Shown here piece by piece: positions 1 through 9,657 of a stretch of DNA of 64,000 bases. The position numbers and the translations under genes are program-made. Positions within the stretch are counted from its first letter, which is position 1. Each line of letters begins with the position of its first letter. This stretch comes from Oscillospiraceae bacterium (lineage in GTDB: Bacteria; Bacillota; Clostridia; Oscillospirales; CAG-272). Location of the stretch: positions 1-64,000 of the forward strand of contig SVSS01000003.1 in assembly GCA_015064185.1 (NCBI GenBank), given 5' to 3'. A model generated the notes under the pieces. It searched no databases and was not told the origin of the DNA. It saw only the letters and a list, made by a program, of their open reading frames with translations.

Positions 1-44
1 TTGCAAAAGACACAAGCGAATATTATTTTCATGTTCAAAAGAAT

Positions 45-488
45 ATGTATGAGCTTGTGGATTTCGCGGCAGATAAACTCGGCAGAACCGTGTTTTTCAA
101 TCCTTCTCTCTCAATGGAAGAAAAGGTAGAGCGTACACTGAAATGCGGTGAGTTGATGCTAAATGCTTTTGAAGAGACCGGAGAAGCATTCTTCCTTATG
201 CTCGCGCGTTCGTTCCTTGGCAGGATGGAAAACGACTTGAGCTATCGAGGCGGAACGGATGAACAGGTAATCGCAGTTATGGATAAAAACCTGTATGTGA
301 TAAAAAAGCTTGAAGATATGAGAGCGAAAAATCAGGCATTGCATCACGTCTTTGACCGTTATGGAGAAGCGAAAAGCGAAAACTTTTTCAAATTCAATCT
401 TGATTATCGCACTAACGCTAAAGGTGGTAGACGTGCCAAGCTTCTCAAAAACTCCGAGTACAGAGCTGTTTTAGATAAGTACAGATAA
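45..488 (+). CDS. hypothetical protein, probably 5'-truncated by the window edge
   Basis: 147-aa ORF; the frame stays open upstream of the ATG to base 3 (AKDTSEYYFHVQKN-M), so the true start is probably outside the window; terminator follows. Confidence 0.6.
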   Translation: MYELVDFAADKLGRTVFFNPSLSMEEKVERTLKCGELMLNAFEETGEAFFLMLARSFLGRMENDLSYRGGTDEQVIAVMDKNLYVIKKLEDMRAKNQALHHVFDRYGEAKSENFFKFNLDYRTNAKGGRRAKLLKNSEYRAVLDKYR

Positions 489-500
489 ATAACATTTCTC

Positions 501-530
501 GCCCCGCGCAATGCGGGGCTTTTTCTTTGC
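501..530 (+). terminator. Rho-independent terminator
   Basis: GCCCCGC-GCAAT-GCGGGGC followed by TTTTTCTTTG. Confidence 0.85.
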
Positions 531-547
531 TTTCAGCATAACAAAAA

Positions 548-664
548 AGCCTTCTCCTGTGGGAGAAGGGGGACCGCGCCAGCGGTGGATGAGGAGTTAG
601 TTTAAGTTGAAAAACACCTCATCCGTCACGCTTCGCGTGCCACCTTCCCCCTCTGGGGAAGGCT
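548..664. repeat. imperfect palindromic interspersed repeat (GCCTTCTCC...GGGGAAGGC type)
   Basis: AGCCTTCTCC...GGTGGATGAGG / CCTCATCCGTCACGC...CCTTCCCC...GGAAGGCT inverted arrangement, related to repeats at 53847 and 59588. Confidence 0.7.
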
Positions 665-758
665 ATTGGGTTTACCGCTAATTTGCAGACCTACGGGGAA
701 TGCTTTTTGCCTTTTGTGATACGCCAAAGGGCACACCGCAGCCGCAGCGCTTTTAGCC

Positions 759-1061
759 TTATGCCTGATAATCGAAGGAAAGGCGCTCCGTGACAACGGG
801 ACGTACAAGCTCGGTTGATATTTCCACGTGAAGCGGATGCTTTTGATATGCCGCGAGCGCCGCCCTGTCGGTAAAGGTGGAATCCATCATCAGGTCACCT
901 GCGGACGTGTCATAGCATTCGGTCAAAATATGCATTTCAACAAGTCCGTCGATCTTGCCCACAAGCCCCTCCAGCGCCTCCTTGATCTTAGCCGCCGTTT
1001 CGCGCTTTTCGGTCAGCCCTTCCTTCATTTTCCAGATGATCATATGCTTTATCATAAGCAA
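759..1061 (-). CDS. Dabb (stress-responsive A/B barrel) domain protein
   Basis: MIKHMIIWKMKEGLTEKRE...LVEMHILTECYDTSAGDLMMDSTFTDRAALAAYQKHPLH resembles the Dabb family. Confidence 0.8.
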   Translation of the reverse strand: MLMIKHMIIWKMKEGLTEKRETAAKIKEALEGLVGKIDGLVEMHILTECYDTSAGDLMMDSTFTDRAALAAYQKHPLHVEISTELVRPVVTERLSFDYQA

Positions 1062-1148
1062 TTCCTCCTTACTGTTTATACGGTTATTGTATCACACCGC
1101 GCGAAAAAAATAAAGCCCTTTAAAAACATTTTTGTTTTTAAAATCAGG

Positions 1149-1177
1149 TTGACTTTTCCGCCCTCGCATCCTATAAT
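1149..1177 (+). promoter_or_regulatory. sigma-A type promoter of the MATE gene
   Basis: TTGACT-17 bp-TATAAT. Confidence 0.75.
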
Positions 1178-1210
1178 GAGGAATAGTAGTGCAGCGCTTA
1201 TGCACCGGGG

Positions 1211-2668
1211 GTGATTTTTATGACAGCTGCGAAAAAAAGGACGATCAACATGACCGAGGGGCCCTTGTTCTATAAGATCCTTCTTTTCATCCTGCCTCTC
1301 ATGGCAACAAACCTTTTGCAAACCCTTTACAATGCCGCCGACATGATGGTGGTCGGGCTTTCCTCCGAGCCCGATGCCGTGGGTGCCATTGGCATCACAG
1401 GCTCGTTTATCAACCTCGTTCTCAACGTATTCATCGGCTTGGCAACGGGCGCCAACGTCGTGGTAGCGCGCCACCTTGGCGCACGCGAGGGGGAGCGCGC
1501 CTCTCGCACGGTACACACCGCCCTTTCCATTGGCCTTGTTTTGGGTGTTGCGGGCGCCATGCTCGGCCTTGTCATTTCTCGCCCTGTGCTCGCCCTTATG
1601 GGCGCAAAGGGAAAGCTGCTTGACCTCGCCACGCTCTACACATGTATCTACTTTGCAGGTGCACCCTTTTTGTCGCTGACCAACTATCTGATCTCGATCT
1701 TCCGCGCCAAGGGTGACACCAAAACGCCACTTGTTGTGCTTGCCGCCGCAGGCCTTTTAAACGTACTGCTCAATCTTTTCTTTGTGCTTGTGCTTGGCCT
1801 TTCGGTAGAGGGTGTGGCGCTTGCCACCGTGCTTTCAAATGTTGCCTCCTCTTTGTGGCTTCTCTTTAAGCTCTCGCGAGATGACGGTGCCTGTCGCTTT
1901 AGCCCCAAAAAGCTTTGCTTTGACACCCTTGCCTTTCGTAAGATCCTTTATATAGGCTTGCCCGCAGGCATACAAGGCTCGCTTTTTTCCCTGTCAAACA
2001 TGATCATTCAATCCTCTATTTTGCAGGTCAACAACGCCCTGTGCCCGCCCGGCAGCGCCTTTGAGCCCGTGGTAAAGGGTAACGCCGCTGCAGCCAATTT
2101 GGAGGGCTTTGTCTACACCGCCCAAAACTCGGTCTACCAAGCCGCCATCACCTTTACCAGTCAAAACACGGGCGCGGCGAAATACGAGCGCGTGTGGCGC
2201 GTTATGGCATGCTGCTACGCGATCGCCTTCGGTATTTGTGCGTTTTTCAGCGGCACGATCTTCCTTTTGCGTGAGCCGCTTCTTTCACTATACAACGTAA
2301 CACCGGGTGCTACGGAAAGCCTTGATTTTCTTGCCTTTGAGGCAGCGCGCAAGCGCTTGACGTATTTGGTGCTCCCCTACTTTCTTGTTGGCTTTATGGA
2401 AAGTGGCTGTGGCGTCATACGCGGGCTTGGAAAATCCATTTCCTCCACCGTCATCTCTTTGCTTGGCGCTTGTGCCTTTCGCATCGCTTGGGTCTATACC
2501 GCATTTCGCATCATCCCAACGCTTGAGGTGCTGTATCTCTCTTATCCGATCTCCTGGTCACTTACTGCCCTGGCACACTTTACCTGCGCCACCCTTGCGC
2601 TACGGCATTTTCTAAAAACGCGCAAAACCGATCGGGAGATCCGCCAGATGCACGATCATCAGCATTAG
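1211..2668 (+). CDS. MATE family efflux transporter
   Basis: MATE-type sequence, e.g. ILPLMATNLLQTLYNAADMMVVGL and duplicated helical halves. Confidence 0.93.
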   Translation: MIFMTAAKKRTINMTEGPLFYKILLFILPLMATNLLQTLYNAADMMVVGLSSEPDAVGAIGITGSFINLVLNVFIGLATGANVVVARHLGAREGERASRTVHTALSIGLVLGVAGAMLGLVISRPVLALMGAKGKLLDLATLYTCIYFAGAPFLSLTNYLISIFRAKGDTKTPLVVLAAAGLLNVLLNLFFVLVLGLSVEGVALATVLSNVASSLWLLFKLSRDDGACRFSPKKLCFDTLAFRKILYIGLPAGIQGSLFSLSNMIIQSSILQVNNALCPPGSAFEPVVKGNAAAANLEGFVYTAQNSVYQAAITFTSQNTGAAKYERVWRVMACCYAIAFGICAFFSGTIFLLREPLLSLYNVTPGATESLDFLAFEAARKRLTYLVLPYFLVGFMESGCGVIRGLGKSISSTVISLLGACAFRIAWVYTAFRIIPTLEVLYLSYPISWSLTALAHFTCATLALRHFLKTRKTDREIRQMHDHQH

Positions 2669-2689
2669 CCCTCTTTTTCCTCAAAAAGC

Positions 2690-2725
2690 AACAAAAGGAG
2701 CAGTAAAAAATCTGCTCCTTTTGTT
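2690..2725 (+). terminator. Rho-independent terminator after MATE gene
   Basis: AACAAAAGGAGCAG-taaaaaat-CTGCTCCTTTTGTT. Confidence 0.8.
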
Positions 2726-2834
2726 ATTGTGCCGAATTTTAACTGTTTTTAAAAAATTTCCACCAAATTGTAGATTTTTTAACAATTTTGTGTTATATTG
2801 GAATAAGTATATTCTTTTGGAAGGAAACCACGAC

Positions 2835-3611
2835 ATGCCCGAAAAGCCCTCCCCTCACACCGGTCACAGAGAACGCATGCGTAAGCGCTTGGCAGCCACC
2901 TCTCCTGCAGGCTTTGCCGATCATGAAATTCTTGAAATGCTGCTTTACTACACCTATGCCCGTGGCGACACCAACGAGATCGCGCACTCGCTCATCGAAG
3001 CATTTGGCTCGATAGAGGGGATCCTTGATGCCGATCCTGCACGCTTGCAAACGGTTTTGGGCGTTGGTGAGAATTGTGCTCTTTTCCTCACGCTCCTTGG
3101 CGAGATCTCTCGCCGCTATTTTACACAAAAGGTTTCGGACGGGGAGGGAGCGCGCGCAGTGCTTGACACGCCTGAGCGGCTTGCAAGCTATCTTGCCCTG
3201 CGCTTTGTGGGCGCCACAAAAGAGCTTGCCTATGCACTTTTGCTTGACAACGGCATGCGCCCTGTGGATTGCTTTCCCATCAGTGCGGGCACCGTTTCGG
3301 GCGTTTCGATATCGGTGCGCGACATTGCCGAGCGTGCATACACCAAAAAAGCGGCCGCCGTGGTGCTGGCGCACAATCATCCGGGCGGCATTGCCGTTCC
3401 GTCAAGCGAGGATATTTCCCTGACCCTTCGCATTTCTGAGGCACTTTCCCTGCTTGGCATTCCGCTTGTTGAACATTTTGTATTTTCAGACAGATCCTAT
3501 GCCCCTATTCTTTGCCGCTTTGAAGAAAGGCAGGCCGAGAGCGTTGCTGCCTCGCCGCTTTTTGATAAGATAAAACAAAATTTTCAAAAGAAGAAAGGAG
3601 ACCGTTCATGA
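2835..3611 (+). CDS. radC: RadC family JAB-domain protein
   Basis: JAMM motif AHNHPGG...PSSED; start taken at ATG 2835 (MPEKPSPHTGHRERMRKRL) after a GGAAGG-type RBS. Confidence 0.9.
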   Translation: MPEKPSPHTGHRERMRKRLAATSPAGFADHEILEMLLYYTYARGDTNEIAHSLIEAFGSIEGILDADPARLQTVLGVGENCALFLTLLGEISRRYFTQKVSDGEGARAVLDTPERLASYLALRFVGATKELAYALLLDNGMRPVDCFPISAGTVSGVSISVRDIAERAYTKKAAAVVLAHNHPGGIAVPSSEDISLTLRISEALSLLGIPLVEHFVFSDRSYAPILCRFEERQAESVAASPLFDKIKQNFQKKKGDRS

Positions 3612-4744
3612 ACAACGATCAGCAAACCACCACCAAAGAAAAAAACGCGTTTTTGCGTTTTCTTGCACGAAAGGATATTGTTTTTTCAGCCAAGCGATAT
3701 GGCATTGATGCCCTGGGCGCAATGGCACTGGGCCTATTTGGCTCACTGCTGATCGCAACGATCTTCAATGCGATCGGTCTGATCCCCCCGCTTGCCTTCT
3801 TTAAGACCATTGGCGGCTACGGCGCACAGGCCGCGGGCCCCGCTATGGCCGTTGCCATTGCATTTGCGCTGAAGGCGCCGCCCCTTGTGATGTATTCCTC
3901 TGCCCTTGTCGGCCTTATTGCAAACAGTCAAGGCGGCGCGGGCGGCCCTCTTGCCGTGCTTCTGATTGCCGTTGTTGCCATTGAATGCGGCAAGGCGGTT
4001 TCCAAGGAGACCAAGGTCGATATTCTTGTTACCCCCTTTGTAACCGTGTTTGTTGGCGGTGTGCTCGCTATCCTTGTTGCCCCGCACATCGGCACGGCGG
4101 TTGGCTTTATCGGTAAATTTATCGGTTGGGCTACCTTCCTGCAGCCCTTCCTTATGGGCGTTGTCATTTCGGTCGTTGTAGGTGTGGCTCTCACGCTCCC
4201 CATCAGCTCCGCCGCGATCTGTGCCGCCATCGGCCTTTCGGGCGTTGCCGCCCTTGCCAGCGGCACCATGACCCCCGATCAGGTGCACGGCGTGGCGCTT
4301 GCCGGCGGCGCGGCGGTTGCAGGCTGCTGTGCGCAAATGGTAGGCTTTGCTGTGATCAGCTTTAAGGAAAACGGCTGGGGCGGCCTTGTTTCGCAGGGTC
4401 TTGGCACCAGCATGCTCCAAATGCCCAATATCATTCGCAACCCCCGCATCTGGATCCCCGCAACGCTCGCTTCTGCCATCACGGGCCCCATTGCCACATG
4501 CGTATTTAAGCTGCAGATGTACGGTGCTGCCATCAACTCTGGCATGGGCACCTGCGGTCTGCTTGGCCCCATTGGCATTGTGCTTGGTTGGTTTGATAAA
4601 GCCTACCCCGCAAGCGTTGGTGCCTTTGATTGGATCGGGCTCCTGCTGGTTTGCTTCGTGCTGCCTGCTCTGCTTTCCTTGGGCTTCTCCATCCTTTTGC
4701 GCCGCATCGGCTGGATCAAGGAAAACGACATGAAGCTGGATTGA
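3608..4744 (+). CDS. PTS transporter subunit IIC (EIIC_2-like membrane protein)
   Basis: Hydrophobic 378-aa protein with PTS-EIIC_2-like sequence (GLIPPLAFFKTIGGYGAQAAGPAMAVAIAFALKAPPLV); overlaps radC stop. Confidence 0.75.
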   Translation: MNNDQQTTTKEKNAFLRFLARKDIVFSAKRYGIDALGAMALGLFGSLLIATIFNAIGLIPPLAFFKTIGGYGAQAAGPAMAVAIAFALKAPPLVMYSSALVGLIANSQGGAGGPLAVLLIAVVAIECGKAVSKETKVDILVTPFVTVFVGGVLAILVAPHIGTAVGFIGKFIGWATFLQPFLMGVVISVVVGVALTLPISSAAICAAIGLSGVAALASGTMTPDQVHGVALAGGAAVAGCCAQMVGFAVISFKENGWGGLVSQGLGTSMLQMPNIIRNPRIWIPATLASAITGPIATCVFKLQMYGAAINSGMGTCGLLGPIGIVLGWFDKAYPASVGAFDWIGLLLVCFVLPALLSLGFSILLRRIGWIKENDMKLD

Positions 4745-4767
4745 TGATAGATTTATGAAAGTAATGG

Positions 4768-4805
4768 AAAAGGGAGAGGACTTTTGCAAAAGTCCTCTCC
4801 CTTTT
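4768..4805 (+). terminator. terminator hairpin (GAGGACTTTTGCAAAAGTCCTC family)
   Basis: AAAAGGGAGAGGACTTTTGCAAAAGTCCTCTCCCTTTT; the core recurs at 18301. Confidence 0.7.
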
Positions 4806-4823
4806 CCCTACTTGCGCGTTTGT

Positions 4824-4888
4824 GTAGGGGCGATTCACGAATCGCCCGCGATATGGTTTGTTTCGGGCGATTCGTGAATCGCCCCTAC
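4824..4888. repeat. interspersed palindromic repeat, GTAGGGGCGATTCACGAATCGCCC family
   Basis: GTAGGGGCGATTCACGAATCGCCC ... GGGCGATTCGTGAATCGCCCCTAC; further copies at 18124 and 20430. Confidence 0.85.
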
Positions 4889-5022
4889 GGGATATCATAT
4901 CATTGTGCACCATGTTTGCGCCTTCTGTGGAAAATCATATCTCCGCACACCTTGTTCGCACATTCTCTTGTAGGGGAGGCTTTTTGCCTCCCGTTTTTTC
5001 ATATTGCGGACGCCGGTGCCTA

Positions 5023-7548
5023 CTACACCACCCGATAGCCTGCCGCAACAATGGCGGCAGTCATATCCTCTGGGGTGATCTTGTCTTCTGCCGTAACGGT
5101 TACGGTCTTGGCTTCAAGATCTACCTTTGCCGTTTTTGCGCCAAGCGCCAATATTGCCTTTTCCACGTGTGCCGCGCAGTGCATGCACATCATGCCATCT
5201 ACGTGCAGTACCGTGGTTTTCAACTCTTTTTTCCCAAACAGCATTTCGTTTTTCTCCTTTGCCTTTTTCTCTTTTCTTTGCTTTTCTCTTTCCTTTAATA
5301 CCGAGGGCACAAATCTGCCAAGCCGCAGGGCGTTACACACCACAAACAGCGAGGATAGGCTCATGGCGGCAGATGCCACCATGGGTGTGAGCAAAAGCCC
5401 CCAAACGGGATAAAAAACACCTGCCGCAAGCGGAATACAAAGGGTATTGTAAAGCAGCGCCCAAAACAGGTTTTGGCGGATATTGCGACGCGTTGCGCGC
5501 CCCATTTCTATCGCCGCCGCGGCATCCATCAAGGAGTTGCCCGCCAGCACCACACCGGCACTCTCCACGGCAACGCCCGTGCCTGCTCCAATGGCAACAC
5601 CAACATCAGCACAGGCAAGGGCGGGCGCATCATTGATGCCGTCCCCCACCATGGCGGTGGGTGCCTCGGCTACATATTCCTGCACAATGCGCGCCTTATC
5701 GGCGGGCAACAGCCTTGCGCGATACTTAAGAACACCTGCAAGCGCGGCGATCCTTTCGGCTGTTATCTCGTTATCGCCCGTGAGCATCACGGTCTTGACA
5801 CCAAGCCCGTTAAGCGCACGCACCGCCGCGGGGCTGTCGGCGCGCAGTGTATCCGCCACGCCAAAGACGCCAAGGATCTCCTTGTCACAGGAAACAACGA
5901 CCACGCTTTTGCCCTCATTTTCAAGGCGCGTAACGGTCTTTTGCGCCTCTTCTGTCAGCGAAGGGCACTCCTTGCCCGAAAACAGCGCCGTTTGCCCCGC
6001 AAACAGCCGTTGCCCCTGATCTGTAAGGGCGGTCACACCAAGCCCTGTTACAGAGCGAAAATCGTGCAATGCAATGCGCCGCTCGGTCAGCGCCGCCAGC
6101 GGCTTTGCCACGGGATGCGCCGAATATTCCTCAAGCGAGGCAATTGCCGTGAGAAGTGCGTCGCGATCCCCCGAAAGACAAACGGTGTCGGTTACAGCCA
6201 TTTTCCCTTCGGTGAGCGTGCCCGTTTTGTCTGTTAAGAGGGTTTTTACACCTGCCAGCACCTCAAGTGCCTCGGCGCTTTTAAAGAGAATACCAAAGTG
6301 CGCCCCTCTGCCACACCCCACGGTAATGGCGGTGGGGGTCGCAAGGCCAAGCGCGCAGGGGCAGGAGATCACAAGCACCGATACCGCCGTGCGGAAGGCA
6401 AGGGCAATATCCCTTGCTACGATCAGCCAAACGGCGGCGGTCAGCGCGGAAATGGCAAGCACAGCAGGCACAAACACGGCACTTACGCGGTCTGCAATGC
6501 GCTGTGCGGGCGCCTTTGTGGCGGCAGCCTCCTCAAGCAGCGCCGCAATACGGCGCAGTGCCGTGTCCTCTCCCACGCGATCAACACGCAGGTGTATGGC
6601 GCCGTCCTCTAAGACGGTTGCGCCCGAAACGGTATCGTTTTCCTTTACTGTGCGGGGCAAGGATTCGCCCGTGAGCATTGCCTCGTTTACGCTGCCTGTG
6701 CCCGAAATTACAGTACCGTCAGCGGGTATTTTTTCACCCGTGGGTACGCTTACCACGTCACCAACCTGCAGCGCCGCTAGCGGCACGGTTACCGTTTTTC
6801 CGTCCTTTACCAAGCGGGCGGTGGTGGGCTCCTCGGCAATCAGCGCACGCACAGCGCCCACCGCGCGGTGTCGCGCGCGCCCCTCAAGATATTTTCCAAG
6901 AGAAACAAGCGTGAGGATCATGGCGGCGGATTCAAGATACAGCTCGTGCAGATATTGATGCACCAAGGCATGATCGTGTGTGGCTACACCCACAAAAATA
7001 AAGATGCCCGCAACCACCCCGTAAGCAAGGGATGCCGCCGACCCGATCGCCACAAGCGAATCCATGTTGGGTGCGCCGTGAAAAAGCGCCGAAAATCCGC
7101 TGCGGTAAAAGCGCCGCTGGGGAATGATCACCGCGGCGGTCAATACCGCCTGTAACAGGAAAAATGCCACGGGATAGCGCCCTGCATCCAAAATAAAGGG
7201 TGCGGGGAGTGGGGTCATGTGCCACATGGCTACCAGCATTAAAATTGCGGTCAGCACAGCGCTGTACAAAAGCCTTGCCTTTTCCCGTTTTCTTTCCTGC
7301 TCGTCGCGCGCGCCGCTCTTCTCCTTTTCCTCGGCAAGCCCGTAGCCCGCACGCGAAAGCGCGCCCTTCAGCCTTTGAAAGAGTGCCTTTTCGTTTTCCC
7401 CTTCGCCAAGGGTGATCGTCAACGTATTGGAAAGAAGACTTACCGTAAAGGGTGTTTGCTGCTGTAATACACCGCGCACAGCACGCTCTACGTGCGCCAC
7501 ACAAGCGGCACACGTCATGCCCTTTACCGCAAAAACGATTTTTTTCAT
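5023..7548 (-). CDS. copA: copper-translocating P-type ATPase with N- and C-terminal HMA domains
   Basis: GMTCAACVAHVE N-terminal HMA, SCPCALGLATP, DKTGTLTEG, GDGINDAPALA, C-terminal GMMCMHCAAHVE HMA. Confidence 0.95.
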   Translation of the reverse strand: MKKIVFAVKGMTCAACVAHVERAVRGVLQQQTPFTVSLLSNTLTITLGEGENEKALFQRLKGALSRAGYGLAEEKEKSGARDEQERKREKARLLYSAVLTAILMLVAMWHMTPLPAPFILDAGRYPVAFFLLQAVLTAAVIIPQRRFYRSGFSALFHGAPNMDSLVAIGSAASLAYGVVAGIFIFVGVATHDHALVHQYLHELYLESAAMILTLVSLGKYLEGRARHRAVGAVRALIAEEPTTARLVKDGKTVTVPLAALQVGDVVSVPTGEKIPADGTVISGTGSVNEAMLTGESLPRTVKENDTVSGATVLEDGAIHLRVDRVGEDTALRRIAALLEEAAATKAPAQRIADRVSAVFVPAVLAISALTAAVWLIVARDIALAFRTAVSVLVISCPCALGLATPTAITVGCGRGAHFGILFKSAEALEVLAGVKTLLTDKTGTLTEGKMAVTDTVCLSGDRDALLTAIASLEEYSAHPVAKPLAALTERRIALHDFRSVTGLGVTALTDQGQRLFAGQTALFSGKECPSLTEEAQKTVTRLENEGKSVVVVSCDKEILGVFGVADTLRADSPAAVRALNGLGVKTVMLTGDNEITAERIAALAGVLKYRARLLPADKARIVQEYVAEAPTAMVGDGINDAPALACADVGVAIGAGTGVAVESAGVVLAGNSLMDAAAAIEMGRATRRNIRQNLFWALLYNTLCIPLAAGVFYPVWGLLLTPMVASAAMSLSSLFVVCNALRLGRFVPSVLKEREKQRKEKKAKEKNEMLFGKKELKTTVLHVDGMMCMHCAAHVEKAILALGAKTAKVDLEAKTVTVTAEDKITPEDMTAAIVAAGYRVV

Positions 7549-7813
7549 AGCAGTCCTCCTTCCCTTTTTCCACTGTTAGTATAGACTATCTTTTCGGGAA
7601 AATCAAGTTTTTTCCCCTCTTTGCTCGGGACAAAAAGTAAAAAAAATGTGAACATTTATTAAATTTATATATTTTTATATTATATTTAGTTGAAATTTAA
7701 TAGTATCTATGTTATAATATTTTACAATATATGTCGTATTTGCACTGACATCAACAATGGCAAGTAAACCTCGCGTTTTTTGAGAGGGCTTGCCAAAAAG
7801 GAGGGTAAAAAGC

Positions 7814-9217
7814 ATGGAATGTCCAAAAGAAATATTGGTCATGTGGGATATGGTAAAAAAAGCCCTGCGAGAGGAATATTCCGCCACCTACTGTGACCTT
7901 TGGTACGGTGATATTACCCCTGCTAGCTATGATGTTTCCACAAAAACGCTGATCTTTGATACAAAGTCTACCTTCATTACCAACCAGCTGATCGAAAAGC
8001 ACAAAACAAAGCTCGAGCAAAAATTTGCCGATGTTTGCGGACTTGATATCATCCTCGGCTTTCACAATCTTGAGGAGGATGATCCGTTTGACATCCAGCT
8101 GATGCAAATGACGCGGCAAAAATTTGGAGAAAGCGGCGCGCAAATGCTGAAAACGCAGCTCCTTTACGAAAATGCGCCCGTGCAGGACGGTGCCGAAAAG
8201 GCGCTTCGCTCCCGCTACACCTTTACCAACTTTATTGTGGGTGAAACAAACAAATTTGCCCGCGCGGCATGCTGGAAGGTAGCAAACAACCCCTCAAACG
8301 AGTGGAATCCCTTGTTTATTTACGGTCCCTCCGGCGTTGGTAAGACCCACTTGATGTACGCGGTGGTCAACGAGATCTTGATGCAAAACCCCTATGCCAA
8401 GGTGATCTACACCAAGGGCGAGGAATTTGTAAACTACATGATCGAATGCCTTTCCCACAAATCGATGTCGGCGTTCCGTGACAGATATCGCGAATGTGAT
8501 GTGCTTCTCATTGATGATATTCAGTTTATCGCGGGCAAGGTTTCCACACAGGAGGAGTTCTTTAACACCTTTGATACGCTGTTCTCCGACGGCAAGCAGA
8601 TCATTCTTGCCTCTGACCGCCCCCCGCGTGACATCAATCCTCTTTCCGAGCGTCTTCGTTCTCGCTTTGAGCAGGGGCTGCTTGCAGATATCGGCTTGCC
8701 CGATTTTGAGCTTCGCACCGCGATCATCAAGAAAAAGGTAGAGGATATGAATATCATTCTGCCCGATGAGGTGCTCAGTTATCTTGCGGAAAATCTGCGC
8801 TCCAACATCAGACAAATTGAGGGTGCTATTAAAAAGCTTGCCGCAAAAAGCATGCTTGACGGCAGAAATATAACCCTTGAGCTCGCACGCGATTGTGTCA
8901 GTGACCTGCTCGGCGATACCGAGCCCTTGAATGTAACCATTGATAAGATCTTTGCCGCTGTTTATAAAAAATTTGATATCCCGAAGGAGGAGATCGTTGG
9001 CAAAAAGCGAACCAAGGAGATCGCAAAGGTTCGCCACATCACCATCTACCTCATTCGCGAGATCACCGAAATGTCTTATCCCAACATCGGTAAGCTGTTT
9101 GAGCGCGATCACGCAACGATCATGTCCTCACTTGAGGTTGTAAAAAAGAACATCACAGCAGATCCTCTCTTGGCGGCGGATATTGAGAATATAAAAAAGG
9201 AGATCCAAGGGCTTTGA
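7814..9217 (+). CDS. dnaA: chromosomal replication initiator DnaA
   Basis: Walker A GPSGVGKTHLMYA, DDIQF, DnaA signature RDHATIMSS; start at MECPKEILVMW. Confidence 0.97.
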   Translation: MECPKEILVMWDMVKKALREEYSATYCDLWYGDITPASYDVSTKTLIFDTKSTFITNQLIEKHKTKLEQKFADVCGLDIILGFHNLEEDDPFDIQLMQMTRQKFGESGAQMLKTQLLYENAPVQDGAEKALRSRYTFTNFIVGETNKFARAACWKVANNPSNEWNPLFIYGPSGVGKTHLMYAVVNEILMQNPYAKVIYTKGEEFVNYMIECLSHKSMSAFRDRYRECDVLLIDDIQFIAGKVSTQEEFFNTFDTLFSDGKQIILASDRPPRDINPLSERLRSRFEQGLLADIGLPDFELRTAIIKKKVEDMNIILPDEVLSYLAENLRSNIRQIEGAIKKLAAKSMLDGRNITLELARDCVSDLLGDTEPLNVTIDKIFAAVYKKFDIPKEEIVGKKRTKEIAKVRHITIYLIREITEMSYPNIGKLFERDHATIMSSLEVVKKNITADPLLAADIENIKKEIQGL

Positions 9218-9227
9218 TTTCAGTGTA

Positions 9228-9610
9228 TTTTACACAGCAAAGCAAAACCTGTGAAAAAGCCTGCCGAAAACAGGCTGAAAAGTAAAAATATCCTTATATT
9301 TTCTTTCTTTCCCGCTTGTGGAAAAATTGGGGTTTGTCCCATTTACTTTTTCTTTTGAAGGCTTTTCCACAAATCGGTTCCTGTGTAAAACTTTTATACT
9401 TTACCTTTTTCCCTTCTTTGACTCGATTTTTTTGATTTTGCCTTTTTCAAGGCTTTTTAAGGGTCTTCTTTTCCCTCCTTCTTTCCTACGACCTTTCAGT
9501 ACGTCTTATCCTTCCTTTCTTCTTTATTTACAAGGCTTTGGAAAGTTTTCCACAGTTTCCACCGCACCTAATACTATTACGAAATTATTATATCATTATA
9601 TCATTTTATC
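9228..9610. other. oriC: putative oriC / basal unwinding region
   Basis: Six TTTTNCACA DnaA-box-like sites: 9228-9236, 9250-9258(rc), 9317-9325(rc), 9363-9371, 9382-9390(rc), 9546-9554. The last is followed by a GC-rich spacer, DnaA-trio-like CTA-ATA-CTA-TTA (9568-9579) and an AT-rich stretch. Confidence 0.85.
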
Positions 9611-9657
9611 GCGGCCCTTCGGGCGCGAGCAAAAAAATAACGTAAGAGGATTTTTTT

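Noticed and set aside
3743-4789. 348-aa minus-strand ORF
   Set aside because: Antisense shadow of the PTS-IIC gene, low-complexity composition.
4784-5038. ORFs with LCRGDSRIAR...GRFVNRPYGISYHCAPC peptides (also 4858-5298, 18106-18486, 20414-20704)
   Set aside because: These are translations of the GTAGGGGCGATTCACGAATCGCCC repeat family, which explains why the same peptide recurs; not credible genes.
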